Assembly: GCA_041917295.1 (NCBI GenBank)
Contig: JAYRXX010000059.1
Span: 33,804 to 97,803 of the forward strand
Direction of reading: 5' to 3'
Source: JADKHR01 sp041917295
GTDB taxonomy: Bacteria; Elusimicrobiota; Elusimicrobia; FEN-1173
DNA: 64,000 nt
Part shown: piece after piece, positions 40,578-50,600 of the stretch
Numbering within the stretch: the first letter of the stretch is position 1
Layout: each line of letters begins with the position of its first letter
Program-made: the position numbers and the translations under genes
The notes under the pieces: generated by a model
The model's database searches: none
What the model was told of the DNA's origin: nothing
The model's input: only the letters and a program-made list of their open reading frames with translations

Positions 40578-41714
40578 TTACTTTCGAGCCAGGGCGGGCG
40601 CCAGGCTCTCTTTTTTGGCCCGCAATCCCGAGATCAGTTTGTCGTAGGCGTCCACAAATTGTTGAACACCGTCGGTTTCCAGTTGATCGGTGACCTTGCG
40701 CAAATCGATTTTCAGGGTGCGCAAAAGTTCAAGGGTTTTACGCGCTTCGTCCACGCCGGACTCCAACGTGTCGGCCACGGTTCCGTGATCCAAAAAAGCC
40801 GCCAACGTTTGCGGCGGCAACGTGTTCACGGTGTTGAGGCCGATCAGGGTGTCCACGTACATCAAGTCCGCGTAGTGCGGGTTTTTGGTGCTGGTGCTGG
40901 CCCACAAAGGTCTTTGGGGGCGCGCCCCCTTTTTTTTCAACACGTCCCAGGCGGGACTGCCGTAATGTTTTTTGTAGAGCCAATAAGCCGCTTTGGCGTT
41001 GGCGATGGCCGTTTTCCCCAATATGTCCAGAAGTTGGTCTTTTTCCGTCGCATTTTTTGATTTGGAAATTTTATCCTGAATGATTTTGTCGACCGCGGCA
41101 TCAATCCGGCTCACAAAAAAACTCGCCACGCTTTCCACGGGCGCGGCGGGCCCGTCGGCCCCCCTCGCTTCCATGGCCCGCCGGTGGGCTTCCAAAACTT
41201 CCGCATAACGTTCCACGGAAAAAATCAACGTCACGTTCACCGGAATCCCTTCGGTCAAGGCTTGCTGAATTGCCGGCAGTCCTTCGCGGGTCGCCGGAAT
41301 TTTGATCATGACGTTGGGGCGATGAATGGATTTCCACAGCCGACGCGCTTCGGTCAAGGTGCGTTCGCTGTCGCGGGCGTGCAAGGGCGACACTTCGATG
41401 GAGACAAACCCGTCCGTCCCGTGAGAGTCGTCATAAACAGGCCGAAGTTGATCGGCGGCTTCGCCCACGTCTTCCTGGGCCAACGCGTCAAAAATGTCTT
41501 CGACGGTGCGTTTTCCGGAAAAATAACGCCGCAACGACGCGTCGTAGGTGGTGCTCGACGACAAGGCTTTTTCAAAAATGGCCGGGTTTGACGTCATCCC
41601 CCGAAGCCCCAACTCGATCAATTTTTTTAATTCGCCGGACCTCAACAGGTCGCGGCTGATGTTGTCGAGCCACACACTTTGGCCGTGCGCCAACAAATCG
41701 TGCAGACGGGTCAT
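40578..41714 (-). CDS. tal: transaldolase
   Basis: A 378-residue transaldolase of the longer (TalB-like/Tal type 2) class. Start MTRLHDLLAHGQSVWLDNIS, then GLRGMTSNPAIFEKAL, the Schiff-base Lys in VMIKIPATREGLPAI, NVTLIFSVERYAEVLEA and SRIDAAVDKII. The C-terminal RPQRPLWASTSTKNPHYADL is typical. ATG 41714 overlaps the tkt stop; the in-frame 50 residues upstream lie in tkt. Works with transketolase in the non-oxidative branch. Confidence 0.95.
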   Translation of the reverse strand: MTRLHDLLAHGQSVWLDNISRDLLRSGELKKLIELGLRGMTSNPAIFEKALSSSTTYDASLRRYFSGKRTVEDIFDALAQEDVGEAADQLRPVYDDSHGTDGFVSIEVSPLHARDSERTLTEARRLWKSIHRPNVMIKIPATREGLPAIQQALTEGIPVNVTLIFSVERYAEVLEAHRRAMEARGADGPAAPVESVASFFVSRIDAAVDKIIQDKISKSKNATEKDQLLDILGKTAIANAKAAYWLYKKHYGSPAWDVLKKKGARPQRPLWASTSTKNPHYADLMYVDTLIGLNTVNTLPPQTLAAFLDHGTVADTLESGVDEARKTLELLRTLKIDLRKVTDQLETDGVQQFVDAYDKLISGLRAKKESLAPALARK

Positions 41715-43726
41715 GAACGGCTCCTTGCGATTGATTTTTTGGCCGCCACCACAACGGCCTCCACGGTGAAACCCAGCTTTTCTTGAACGATTTCCCCCGG
41801 GGCCGACGCGCCGTAGCGGTCCAGGGTCACCTTTTCGCCGGCACTCCCCGTCCAGCGGTCCCATCCAAAAGAAACGCCAGCTTCAATGGCGACCCGGGTT
41901 TTCACGGTGTCGGGCAACACCTGTTGCCGATAAGCGGCGTCTTGCTGTTCAAAAAGGTCGTGGGACGGCAAGCTCACCACCCCGGCGGTAATTTTATCTT
42001 GAGCCAACCGCTCCCGGGCGGCCAAGGCCAGCGCCACTTCCGAGCCCGTTGCGATCAAAAGTACGTCCACCGCCGGATCTTGATCCAACCGATATCCTCC
42101 CCGACGGCACCCCTCGGCGCCGGAAAAAACCGTCCGATCCAGGGTGGGAAGTTTTTGCCGCGACAAAATCAACGCCGTCGGTCCGTCCCGCCGAGCCAAG
42201 GCCGTTTTCCACGCCTGAGCCGTTTCGTTAGCGTCCGCCGGGCGGATCACGCTCAAACCCGGTATGCATCGCAAACTGGCCACGTGTTCCACCGGCTGGT
42301 GGGTGGGGCCGTCTTCCCCCACCCCGATGCTGTCGTGAGTGAAAACATAGATCACTCCCAGTTTCATCAACGCCGCCAGCCGAATCGCTGGACGCATGTA
42401 ATCGGCGAAAGTGAGAAAGGTCCCCCCAAACGGAATAAAGCCCCCGTAAAGAGCGATTCCATTTAAGATGGCCCCCATGGCGTGTTCCCGGATACCGAAA
42501 TGAAAATTGCGGCCGGTTTCATCGGCCGAAAAGTGGCCGGCGCCGTCCATAAAGGTGTTATTGGATGGCGCCAAATCCGCGGATCCCCCCACCAGGTTTT
42601 CAAGGCGCGCCGCTAAGGATTGGATCGTTTTGCCGGACGCTTGCCGGGTGGCCATGTCGTCGCCCTTTTTAAAAACCGGGACGGCCGTTTCCCAGCCCAG
42701 AGGAAGAGGATTGATTCTTAACGACTCCCACGTGTCTCCAAAATCCGGATAAGCGCTCTTGTATTTTCTAAGCAACCCATCCCAGGCGGAGCGGAGGGCA
42801 GTCCCGCGTTCTTTGGCACGGCCCCAGTGTGTTCGGGCGTCGTCGGGCACAAAAAAAGTTGGCGTTTGCGGCCAGTTAAGATTTTTTTTGGCCAGGGCGG
42901 TTTCGGCGGGACCCAAAGGAGCGCCGTGGGCTTCCGCCGTGTCCTGTTTGTTGGGCGCCCCAAAGCCAATGTGGGTTCGCGCCAGAACCAACGTGGGCCT
43001 TTCGTTGTTGGACTGGACGTCCTTCAGCACCGCTTCCACGTTGGAAAGGTTTTCCGGATCCGGAATCCGAACCGTGCGCCAACCGTAGGCCTCGAAACGT
43101 TTGGCCACGTCTTCGGAAAAGGCGAGACCCGTCGAGCCTTCTATCGTGATGGCGTTGTCCAGATAAACGTATTTTATTTTTCCCAATTTCAGATGTCCGG
43201 CCAAAGACGCCGCTTCGCTCGACAGTCCTTCCATGATGTCGCCGTCGGAAACAAACGCCCACACCGCGTGATCCACCACAGGCATGTCCGGGCGATTGAA
43301 ACGCGCCGCCATCAGCCGTTCGGCCATGGCCATCCCCACCCCGGTGGCGAACCCCTGCCCAAGAGGGCCCGTTGTGGTTTCCACGCCCGGGGTGTGTCCC
43401 GCTTCCGGATGACCGGGGGTTTTGCTGTCCCATTGGCGGAAATTTTTAAGGTCGTCAAGCGAAACGGGGTACCCTGTCAAATGAAGGAGTCCGTAAAGCA
43501 ACATGGAGGCATGGCCGGCCGAAAGAATGAACCGATCTCGGTTGGGCCAGGCGGGGTTCTCCGGATCGTGGCGCAAGACTTTTGTCCAAAGGACATAGCC
43601 CAACCCCGCCGCTTCCATGGGCGTTCCCGGATGGCCCGACCGGGCCTTTTCCACGGCGTCCACGGCCAAGAACCGTAACGTGTTGACGCACAAAGAATCA
43701 ATCGCTGAGTGTGTTGGTTTCGTCAT
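41711..43726 (-). CDS. tkt: transketolase
   Basis: A 671-residue TPP enzyme. SGHPGTPMEAAGLGYVLW, GPLGQGFATGVGMAMAERLM, the TPP/metal motif VSDGDIMEGLSSEAASLAGH and the central LGVIYVFTHDSIGVGEDGPTH (given in part: FTHDSIGVGEDGPTHQPVEH) are all present. Normal length. A TATAAT -10 lies at 43746-43741 on the minus strand, giving a very short leader without a clear binding site. First gene of the cluster tkt-tal-gnd-zwf and, after a small gap, tpiA-rpiB. Confidence 0.96.
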   Translation of the reverse strand: MTKPTHSAIDSLCVNTLRFLAVDAVEKARSGHPGTPMEAAGLGYVLWTKVLRHDPENPAWPNRDRFILSAGHASMLLYGLLHLTGYPVSLDDLKNFRQWDSKTPGHPEAGHTPGVETTTGPLGQGFATGVGMAMAERLMAARFNRPDMPVVDHAVWAFVSDGDIMEGLSSEAASLAGHLKLGKIKYVYLDNAITIEGSTGLAFSEDVAKRFEAYGWRTVRIPDPENLSNVEAVLKDVQSNNERPTLVLARTHIGFGAPNKQDTAEAHGAPLGPAETALAKKNLNWPQTPTFFVPDDARTHWGRAKERGTALRSAWDGLLRKYKSAYPDFGDTWESLRINPLPLGWETAVPVFKKGDDMATRQASGKTIQSLAARLENLVGGSADLAPSNNTFMDGAGHFSADETGRNFHFGIREHAMGAILNGIALYGGFIPFGGTFLTFADYMRPAIRLAALMKLGVIYVFTHDSIGVGEDGPTHQPVEHVASLRCIPGLSVIRPADANETAQAWKTALARRDGPTALILSRQKLPTLDRTVFSGAEGCRRGGYRLDQDPAVDVLLIATGSEVALALAARERLAQDKITAGVVSLPSHDLFEQQDAAYRQQVLPDTVKTRVAIEAGVSFGWDRWTGSAGEKVTLDRYGASAPGEIVQEKLGFTVEAVVVAAKKSIARSRS

Positions 43727-43750
43727 ATGTCGGGAAACGGATTATACAAA

Positions 43751-45523
43751 CTATTTTTCCGGCGCGAGAGGGATTGAGAAATAAAATTCGCTTCCCTGTC
43801 CCGGTGCCGACTCCACCCCAATGCGGCCGCCGTGGGCCTCCACGGCCAGTTTGCAAAAAGTCAACCCCAATCCGCTTCCAACCCGTTGGTTGGTTTTGCG
43901 TCCTTCGGCTTGGCTGTATTTTTCAAAGATGCGGTCTTTGAAATCCGGCGGCACGCCTTCTCCGTTGTCTTTGACGCTCACCCGGAGGCTCCCGGAAGCC
44001 GGGTCGTGCTTCATGTGGATGGATATTTCGGTTTGCGGCGGGGTGTGTTTGAGCGCGTTGGATAACAAGTTGGCCAGGGTTCGGTGAACCAAATCCCGAT
44101 CGCCCCACGCCGTGGGAAGGCCCGGATCCACTTCCACCGAGATCACTTTTTTTTCCTTCATAATTTGAGGTTCCAAATCATCGACACATTGGCCGGCCAG
44201 CTCCACCAGGGAAAACGCCCCCCAACGGAGGGGCAGTTTTCCTTCTTCCATCTTGGCGACATCCAAAAGGTTTTGGATGAGCCGGAGCAGATCCCGCCCG
44301 GATTTGGCCCCCAACGAGAGCATTTTTTTTTCTTCGGGGTTCAAGGTTTTGTCGGCCATCTGCAAAACGCACTCGATGGCGCTCAGGGTAGCCGAGAGAG
44401 GGTTTTTGAGATCGTGAACGATCATGTGAGCCAGATCCCGTTTGGCCTTTTCGGACGCGTTCAAGGATTCGGCCATGCGGTTGATTGTATCGGCCACTTT
44501 TTCCAATTCGGCCACCGATTGAATGCGCACTCGATGGGAAAAGTCCCCTCGGCCAATGGACTGGAGCCCTTGTTGCAGTTGTCCCAACGGCGCAAGAATT
44601 TTATTAATCAACAAAAAGCCCGCCCCCCAAAAGAGACCGCCCACACTCAGAGCGGCCACCAGAACCCACAACCCCATTCGACGGGCGGGAGCAAGGAGAG
44701 TCCGAAACGGACTTTCAAAAAATACGGCCCACCCCGTTGGCTCAACGCGGTGAAACACCGCCAAATTTCGGTTCCGGCCGGTCCCCGCAAACAGAGGGGT
44801 TCCTTGGCGACCCTTGCAATCATTCAAAAACGCCGCCACGGTGGGACGGTTGGACCAGTCTTCGTTCGGCGCGTAAAGGGAATGGGTTAATACCCGTCCG
44901 TTGTTGTCCACCAGATAAGCGTGGGTGGAGGGAGAAGCCGATTCTTTAATCATGGTAAAAACAGCCGCTAATCCCAAACGGGCCACAAGAACGGTGCCCT
45001 CTTTGTCCCCCACCGCCATGGTCAACGGAACCTGCGGATTCGAGCCGTCCACTTGAGTCGTCCCAATATGGAATTTCCCTAATGAAAGCGGGACCGGCTC
45101 TTTTCGCCCGGCGCGCGAAGCGGTATTTTTTCCCCACACCAAACGGCCTTTCGCCCGGCCGGCGCGGACTCGTCCGCGGCCATTGCCATCAAACGTGGCC
45201 ACGTCCACGATGTCGGGGTAGCGCGCCGCAAAGGCGCGCAGGGCGGCGGTTTCTTTTTTAACCGACCGTCCCTCTGTTTGCAAGCTCAAGCTGAGGGTGG
45301 ACAAACCCCGCTGGGCTTCGGCAAAATGGGCCGACAGCCGTTCGGCCAGGCGCCTCGACAATTCGCGCTCTTCTCGAAAAGCGGACTCTTTAATGAATAC
45401 GCACAACGCGGCGTAGGCGATGATCGCTGTCGACAACGTGAGGGCTCCCAGGGCCAACGTAAAAAAAGCCAACAGGCGCGACCGAATCCCCATCCGACGC
45501 AACACGGCCGATGAAAACCTCAC
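43751..45523 (-). CDS. sensor histidine kinase with periplasmic domain and HAMP
   Basis: A 590-residue kinase. Two membrane helices (about 18-42 and 270-295) enclose a Cache-like sensor region with DIVDVATFDGNGRGRVRAG and AYLVDNNGRVLTHSLYAPN. A HAMP segment (APLGQLQQGLQSIGRGDFSH) leads to the dimerisation motif MIVHDLKNPLSATL with His370, then the ATPase boxes NLLSNALKH, VKDNGEGVPPDF and GSGLGLTFCKLAVEAHGG. No response regulator is adjacent, so the partner is elsewhere. GTG start overlaps the upstream gene stop. Confidence 0.92.
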   Translation of the reverse strand: MRFSSAVLRRMGIRSRLLAFFTLALGALTLSTAIIAYAALCVFIKESAFREERELSRRLAERLSAHFAEAQRGLSTLSLSLQTEGRSVKKETAALRAFAARYPDIVDVATFDGNGRGRVRAGRAKGRLVWGKNTASRAGRKEPVPLSLGKFHIGTTQVDGSNPQVPLTMAVGDKEGTVLVARLGLAAVFTMIKESASPSTHAYLVDNNGRVLTHSLYAPNEDWSNRPTVAAFLNDCKGRQGTPLFAGTGRNRNLAVFHRVEPTGWAVFFESPFRTLLAPARRMGLWVLVAALSVGGLFWGAGFLLINKILAPLGQLQQGLQSIGRGDFSHRVRIQSVAELEKVADTINRMAESLNASEKAKRDLAHMIVHDLKNPLSATLSAIECVLQMADKTLNPEEKKMLSLGAKSGRDLLRLIQNLLDVAKMEEGKLPLRWGAFSLVELAGQCVDDLEPQIMKEKKVISVEVDPGLPTAWGDRDLVHRTLANLLSNALKHTPPQTEISIHMKHDPASGSLRVSVKDNGEGVPPDFKDRIFEKYSQAEGRKTNQRVGSGLGLTFCKLAVEAHGGRIGVESAPGQGSEFYFSIPLAPEK

Positions 45524-47310
45524 GGGACCGCGGGTTCCGAAGGCGCCGGGGGGTGACGCGGATCCAACAAGCGGGCCATGCGGATGTCTTGTTGGGCCTC
45601 GGAGACCCGACCGAGAGCTTCATTGGTGCGCGCGCGGGCGGAAAAAATTTCGTCGTAACTGGGGTTCGATTGAAGGGCCTGCGTGTAGGCGGCCCGGGCC
45701 TTTTCGGCGTTTAAGCCTGTTTCAATAACGTACCCGCGGGTTTGGGCTTCAATCATGCGACGGGCATACAGGTTTCCCAATTCGAAATTGATGTGAACAT
45801 CGAAAGGTTTAAGCCGTTGGGCTTTTAACAACTGTTCTTCCCCCCCGCGGCCGCTGTTAAGACGAGCCGGTTGGGTGGCGGGGAGATAGGCCGCTTCGCC
45901 CAAAAAGGCCCGAACCAAAACGGGCGTCGCCCCCACGGTCGCCACCGCGACCAAGACGGCCAGCGTTCTCGACGCCCATCGGGGCCAGGTGCCCGAGGCG
46001 GGGCGGCCGGCGGCCAAGGCGGCCCATTGACCCCACACCCAAAAAAATAAAAAACCGGGGACCGCGAAAAAAAGCGAGACGTTGCCGAAAAAATTGTCCG
46101 CGGTCATGCCGACCAAGCCGGCAAACAAAGCCGCCGACGTGGATTTGTCCGTTGAGGACGATCGCTGATGTTGGATTTGGCCTCGCACGGTTAAGAGAGC
46201 GAGCAGAGCCGCAAGGCCCAATCCCACAAGGCCCGTTTGCGATCCGAGTTCAAGCACAAGGTTGTGGGCGTTGTTGGAGTGGGTCTTAAAGGTTTGGAAC
46301 AGGTCTAATAGAAGCCATCGGCCCTGGTAGTAAGGGAAAAAAAGCTCAAAACAGCCCCATCCTTTTCCAAGAAAAGGGTTTTCGGCCCACATGTCCCAGG
46401 CGCATCGCCAAATCATAAGACGCTGGTGCCAGGAGGCGTAAACCGATTGGCCGGTGACACCCGTCCACAGTTCCGCCATGCGATGGATCGGACGCGCCGC
46501 GCCCAATTCGGACGTCGGCCAAAACAAGACGAGCGCCCCCAGAATGCCCGCCATCGACAAAACCCACGGTAATTTTTGGCGAATGCGGGCCCGGTCCAAA
46601 AGGGCATAAACCGCCAGTCCCACCGCAAGGCCGATCCAGGAGGATCTCGTCATGGTGGACACCAACGCCGCCGTGTAAACCAAAGCCAAGATTCCCCATC
46701 CCAGGGTTTCCCCGACATTGCGGCTTTTAAGAAATTCAAGCAGGGCCAAGGGAATCAACAGAACCAACACGGACGATAAAAAGTTGGGATTGCCGTAAGT
46801 GGAAATAGGGCGACCCGCGAACGGGTTTAGTTGGGACCCCCAGACCGGGTCCACCCCGAGGAACTGGGCGATGCCGTAAACGGCCGACACACCGGCGACG
46901 GCCAGGATGAGCCGGCGAAAAAAAATCCCATGGCCGCCGGTCGCCAATAACGTGGACAAAAAAAAGGCCCCGATGGCGTTAACCCAAACGAACAGCTGGC
47001 CTCTTAATCCTTCATGCCACAATCCCGGGCGAAAAAAATCCCCGTGGGTTCCCATCGAAAACAACCATGTCAACGTGGCCCAACATCCCAACGTCAAAAG
47101 GGGCCAATCGATCCAGGTGGGGGCGGGCCAGGAAAACGGACGGTTCCCGGCACTCAAGAAAATCCAACACCACGCCAACAAAAGGCCCACGTGTAAAATC
47201 AATATCTGGATGCTGTAGGGGTTTTGGGTCAATTGGGTGAAAAAAAACAGCGGTGAAACCACATGAATGGCCGCCGCCCATCCCACGAGGGCCCGGCGCG
47301 ATTCGATCAT
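45520..47310 (-). CDS. O-antigen-ligase-like membrane protein with C-terminal TPR
   Basis: A 596-residue polytopic protein. About ten hydrophobic helices carry the Wzy_C/WaaL-like features: PISTYGNPNFLSSVLVLLIP, then FLGKGWGCFELFFPYYQGR and FKTHSNNAHNLVLELGSQTG. The last 120 residues are soluble with TPR-like helices (INFELGNLYARRMIEAQTRG, ARAAYTQALQSNPSYDEIFS). It probably ligates or polymerises a surface glycan, or attaches glycan to another acceptor. The ATG at 47310 shares one base with the stop of the larger paralogue upstream. Confidence 0.82.
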   Translation of the reverse strand: MIESRRALVGWAAAIHVVSPLFFFTQLTQNPYSIQILILHVGLLLAWCWIFLSAGNRPFSWPAPTWIDWPLLTLGCWATLTWLFSMGTHGDFFRPGLWHEGLRGQLFVWVNAIGAFFLSTLLATGGHGIFFRRLILAVAGVSAVYGIAQFLGVDPVWGSQLNPFAGRPISTYGNPNFLSSVLVLLIPLALLEFLKSRNVGETLGWGILALVYTAALVSTMTRSSWIGLAVGLAVYALLDRARIRQKLPWVLSMAGILGALVLFWPTSELGAARPIHRMAELWTGVTGQSVYASWHQRLMIWRCAWDMWAENPFLGKGWGCFELFFPYYQGRWLLLDLFQTFKTHSNNAHNLVLELGSQTGLVGLGLAALLALLTVRGQIQHQRSSSTDKSTSAALFAGLVGMTADNFFGNVSLFFAVPGFLFFWVWGQWAALAAGRPASGTWPRWASRTLAVLVAVATVGATPVLVRAFLGEAAYLPATQPARLNSGRGGEEQLLKAQRLKPFDVHINFELGNLYARRMIEAQTRGYVIETGLNAEKARAAYTQALQSNPSYDEIFSARARTNEALGRVSEAQQDIRMARLLDPRHPPAPSEPAVP

Positions 47311-50300
47311 CAGCGGGAGGATGGAGGGGCTGAAAAGACCCGTTGCACATCCGGGTCTTGGGGCGCCCATTGGCGCAGTTTCAGCCAAAGGGCCGAAGCC
47401 TTGTCGTTTTGCCCCACACGGTTGTAAAGAACGGCCAACGATTTTGCCGGCTCAACACAAAGTTCCGATTCGCGTCCCGAAATGTTTCCCTCTTTCAACG
47501 CGTTGAGATAGTACGTTTCGGCTTTTTGGAATAGGGGCGAATCGCTGGGCAACAACGACGACTGGGGATATTGGTTAATCAATTGGACATAAAACAGGCG
47601 ACCCAAATTGCTGTAGGTTTCCACATTGCGGTCATAGTAAATTCGGTTGACCACGTTGCTGGAGTTATACACCAAGGCGCCTAAATAAGCTTTTTCGGCC
47701 CGATCCAGGTCGCCTTGATTGAAATAAACATACGATTGACGATAATAATTCGGCGGGAAAACCGGGTCGAGTTTGTTGTAAAGGTCAAAATGGTTTAAGG
47801 CGGAAGCCCAGGATTCCGAGGCCTTGTCTTTGTTGCCGAAAGCGGTTTCCAATTCTCCCCGTTTCAAGTAGAGCAGGCCCACCTGATGATGGGTTTGCAC
47901 GTAGTTGGGGGCAAACTGTTTGACGCGGTTGTAAGCGTCAAGAGACTTGTCCCATTTTTCAATGGCTTGAAGGCGCAATGTCGACGCTTGGTCGGAATCT
48001 CCTTTTTGGCGGGCTTGCCGGGCCTGGTCGGCGAGGGTGGATCCCCAATCGTTGAACACGTTGCCCACAAAATAGCGAGCCATGGGGAACCCGGGGTTTA
48101 AACGAGAGGTCTTTTCGTAATGTTCCAACGCACCGCCGACCCGCCGATATTCCCCTTTCATATCAGGCGGAAATTCCGGACCGTTCACTTTGGCGTCAAA
48201 TTCCGGTGACTTGATCCAGACCATCTGTTTTGAAAAAAAGATAGCCACGTTGTGACTGACATCCCCCAAAAAGTAACCGCGCCACGCGTGGGCACCCGCG
48301 AGCCAAACGGCCAGGGCCGTTGCCGCCAAAACCCATTGGCCCGCCGTCGGTGGCGAACCCGCGGCGGCCTCGATCGATACGACCGGCGGGTTTTTGGGGC
48401 GGCGCAAGAGGGCCCACAACCCGATGAACACGAGCGCGGACGCAACCCGGACAACGTGCATGGGCGAGCCTCCCTCCATCTCTAGAGCGGGGATCGCCAT
48501 CAGTTCCGCGGCGGCGCACAGGGCGGCGCCCCACAACAGCGCGGCGGGGTTAAAAGGGGTGCCCGGTCTGAGCCGAACCTCCAGAAATTCGGCCAGCACC
48601 ATCAGGCACCCGATCGTGTAAAAAATGCCCGAATAGCCGATGAGGGGTCGTAGATGCTCGTCAGGAAAAAGGAAGAACCCGGCCCAGACGCCGAAAACCG
48701 TCGCCCTCACCCAAAAATCCGAGGACCGGGGCGGATCCTGTTGTTCGGGCATCGGGTCGTTGCGCACAAACCCGACCACCAGGGCAGGTAAGAAAAATGA
48801 AAAAATACCCGAGGACACGAACCGAATGGACACGTCCATCGTCCAGTGAAGCAAAGCCGCCCACCAGGCGCCCATGTAGGCGATCACTTTGTAGACCCGA
48901 TCATCGAACGCCGGTCCCGGCGGTGGCCGAGCTCCTTCTTTTGTCAGCCGGTTCAGAAACCGAATCCCCAAAACGCTTACGGTAAGAATGAGCCAAAGGA
49001 AAATGCCAAACCCCACCATGCCTTCGTCGTACATGACTTCCAAATATTCGTCTTCGGCGTGGTCGGTTTCGGTGTTCGACCGTCCCTCCAGCAAAATGAT
49101 CTCGGGCCTACGGAAAGCGGGATAGGCCCATTTAAAACTTCCAATTCCTGTTCCAAACCACGGTTGGGTTCGAATCATGTCCCAGGTGGCGATCCAGGTG
49201 AACACGCGGAAATCCACCGACTGTTTGCGTTGAATGGCGTAACGTCGAACGACCGCGAAGCCCAAAATACCGACAATCAAGGACATCGCCATGAGCCCGA
49301 TTGTTACTTTTCGTGCCTTTTTCCCCACCAGGAAAAGGCCGGCTAAGAGCGCCATAAAAATTAGGGCTCCCACAAACCCCACCCACGCGCCTTTCGTTTC
49401 GGAAGCGAAAAGGTTGATGAACGTGGCTCCGAAAAAGATCATCATGCCGCTGGCGGCGGCGGAGGGGCTTTTCCACCAGACGGCGACGAGGGCGGCGACC
49501 ACAAAAACGATCAGCCCGGCTGTCACCCATAGTTCGTTGGAGGCGGTGATCCCGCCGAAGTGGTTGGCAAAAAGTTTGTCGGTCAAAATAACCACGGGCA
49601 CCAAGAGGCCCACCAACAGGAACGGTCGGAACAGCGGCCCCCGGTTCCTGTAATAGAGGGCGATGAGGATGGGTGTGATGATGACGAGGAAGTTCCCGAA
49701 AAAGTTGGGGTTTCCAAAGGAGGAAAACACCCGATAGCCAAACGCCTGGCGCCAGATAAAAGGGTCAAGTCCCACTTTCGTAAGGGTCGGAGGGAAGAGG
49801 CGGCTATCGAAATATTGGACGAACCCGTAAAACACGGTTATGGCGAACCCGGCGATCAGCCAACGAAGAAGACGCCGTTGACGATCTATCCCCCGAAACT
49901 CGGCGATAACGATGAGAGCCATTAGCGAATAAAAGACGCGGCGAGAGAACTCGTCCAAACTGCCGGCTTGGAAAGACGATTGGAGGTACGAGACGATTCC
50001 GCTGGCCAACACGGCCAAAAACGGGGCGACCAGGGGAAGATCTTTCTTGGTGAACGGCCAGCGTTTCTCGAAAATCAGCTGTAAAAACCAAAACAAAATA
50101 ACCATGCCGCACCCGGCCTGGGTGAGGGTAATTTTAATTTGAGCGGAATCGTAAGTCCGAAGATAAAACGAAATAGAAACAAGGAAGTAGGTGAGGGGTA
50201 AAGAAAAAGCCACCAAACGCGAAAAAAAGTCACCCAGTCCGGCACCGGACAAAGCGGGCCTTCCGGAGAAGACGATATCTTTTTCAGCGGAACGGGGTTC

Positions 50301-50318
50301 GTGCAATGAGTCCCTCAT
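47310..50318 (-). CDS. large O-antigen-ligase-like membrane protein with TPR domain
   Basis: A 1002-residue protein. Hydrophobic helices 35-480 contain the ligase-like motifs FSSFGNPNFFGNFLVIITPI and the HAEDEYLEVMYDEGMVGFG block (His in the periplasmic loop). A second helical set (530-700) is followed by a TPR-rich C-terminus of about 300 residues: DAYNRVKQFAPNYVQTHHQV, LNHFDLYNKLDPVFPPNYYR and AEKAYLGALVYNSSNVVNRI. It is about 400 residues longer than its neighbour, the two forming a tandem pair. Role in exopolysaccharide or glycoprotein assembly is inferred; no glycosyltransferase is nearby. Confidence 0.8.
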   Translation of the reverse strand: MRDSLHEPRSAEKDIVFSGRPALSGAGLGDFFSRLVAFSLPLTYFLVSISFYLRTYDSAQIKITLTQAGCGMVILFWFLQLIFEKRWPFTKKDLPLVAPFLAVLASGIVSYLQSSFQAGSLDEFSRRVFYSLMALIVIAEFRGIDRQRRLLRWLIAGFAITVFYGFVQYFDSRLFPPTLTKVGLDPFIWRQAFGYRVFSSFGNPNFFGNFLVIITPILIALYYRNRGPLFRPFLLVGLLVPVVILTDKLFANHFGGITASNELWVTAGLIVFVVAALVAVWWKSPSAAASGMMIFFGATFINLFASETKGAWVGFVGALIFMALLAGLFLVGKKARKVTIGLMAMSLIVGILGFAVVRRYAIQRKQSVDFRVFTWIATWDMIRTQPWFGTGIGSFKWAYPAFRRPEIILLEGRSNTETDHAEDEYLEVMYDEGMVGFGIFLWLILTVSVLGIRFLNRLTKEGARPPPGPAFDDRVYKVIAYMGAWWAALLHWTMDVSIRFVSSGIFSFFLPALVVGFVRNDPMPEQQDPPRSSDFWVRATVFGVWAGFFLFPDEHLRPLIGYSGIFYTIGCLMVLAEFLEVRLRPGTPFNPAALLWGAALCAAAELMAIPALEMEGGSPMHVVRVASALVFIGLWALLRRPKNPPVVSIEAAAGSPPTAGQWVLAATALAVWLAGAHAWRGYFLGDVSHNVAIFFSKQMVWIKSPEFDAKVNGPEFPPDMKGEYRRVGGALEHYEKTSRLNPGFPMARYFVGNVFNDWGSTLADQARQARQKGDSDQASTLRLQAIEKWDKSLDAYNRVKQFAPNYVQTHHQVGLLYLKRGELETAFGNKDKASESWASALNHFDLYNKLDPVFPPNYYRQSYVYFNQGDLDRAEKAYLGALVYNSSNVVNRIYYDRNVETYSNLGRLFYVQLINQYPQSSLLPSDSPLFQKAETYYLNALKEGNISGRESELCVEPAKSLAVLYNRVGQNDKASALWLKLRQWAPQDPDVQRVFSAPPSSR

Positions 50319-50341
50319 GATGCGACTAAACGAAAAATATC

Positions 50342-50413
50342 AGCCGAGGATCGGGCTCGAACCGACAACCTATCGCTTACGAAGCGATTGCTCTACCATT
50401 GAGCTACCTCGGC
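50342..50413 (-). tRNA. tRNA-Thr (CGT)
   Basis: A 72-nt cloverleaf without encoded CCA. The acceptor GCCGAGG pairs with CCTCGGC, D arm AGCTCAATGGTAGAGC, anticodon stem ATCGC/GCGAT with loop TTCGTAA and anticodon CGT, T loop TTCGAGC. The 3' end is followed by GAT, unlike the other two tRNAs here, so CCA must be added enzymatically. Confidence 0.94.
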
Positions 50414-50423
50414 GCAAATCGTT

Positions 50424-50600
50424 TGGGCCCTCTGGGCCCATTTGCGCCTGTCCTCTCGCTGTGCGCGAGGGCGGCGACCATAATATTTCGGCCACTCGAT
50501 GACCGCCGGCTTGTGCCATACGACAAACGGGCACCACGCCCCGTGGCGTGGTCCTTGCGCACAGCGCAAGGGCGGCTGTTAGATCGTCGAGATACTATAT
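50424..50600. other. intergenic region with several GC-rich hairpins
   Basis: Between tRNA-Thr and the next gene I find GGGCCC-tct-GGGCCC (near 50427), CTCGCTGTGCGCGAG (near 50456), CCACGCCCCGTGGCGTGG (near 50535) and CCTTGCGCACAGCGCAAGG (near 50552). The second and fourth are each followed by GGCGGC. No start codon with a binding site or known RNA family is recognised. It may be an uncharacterised structured RNA or a repeat cluster. Confidence 0.5.
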
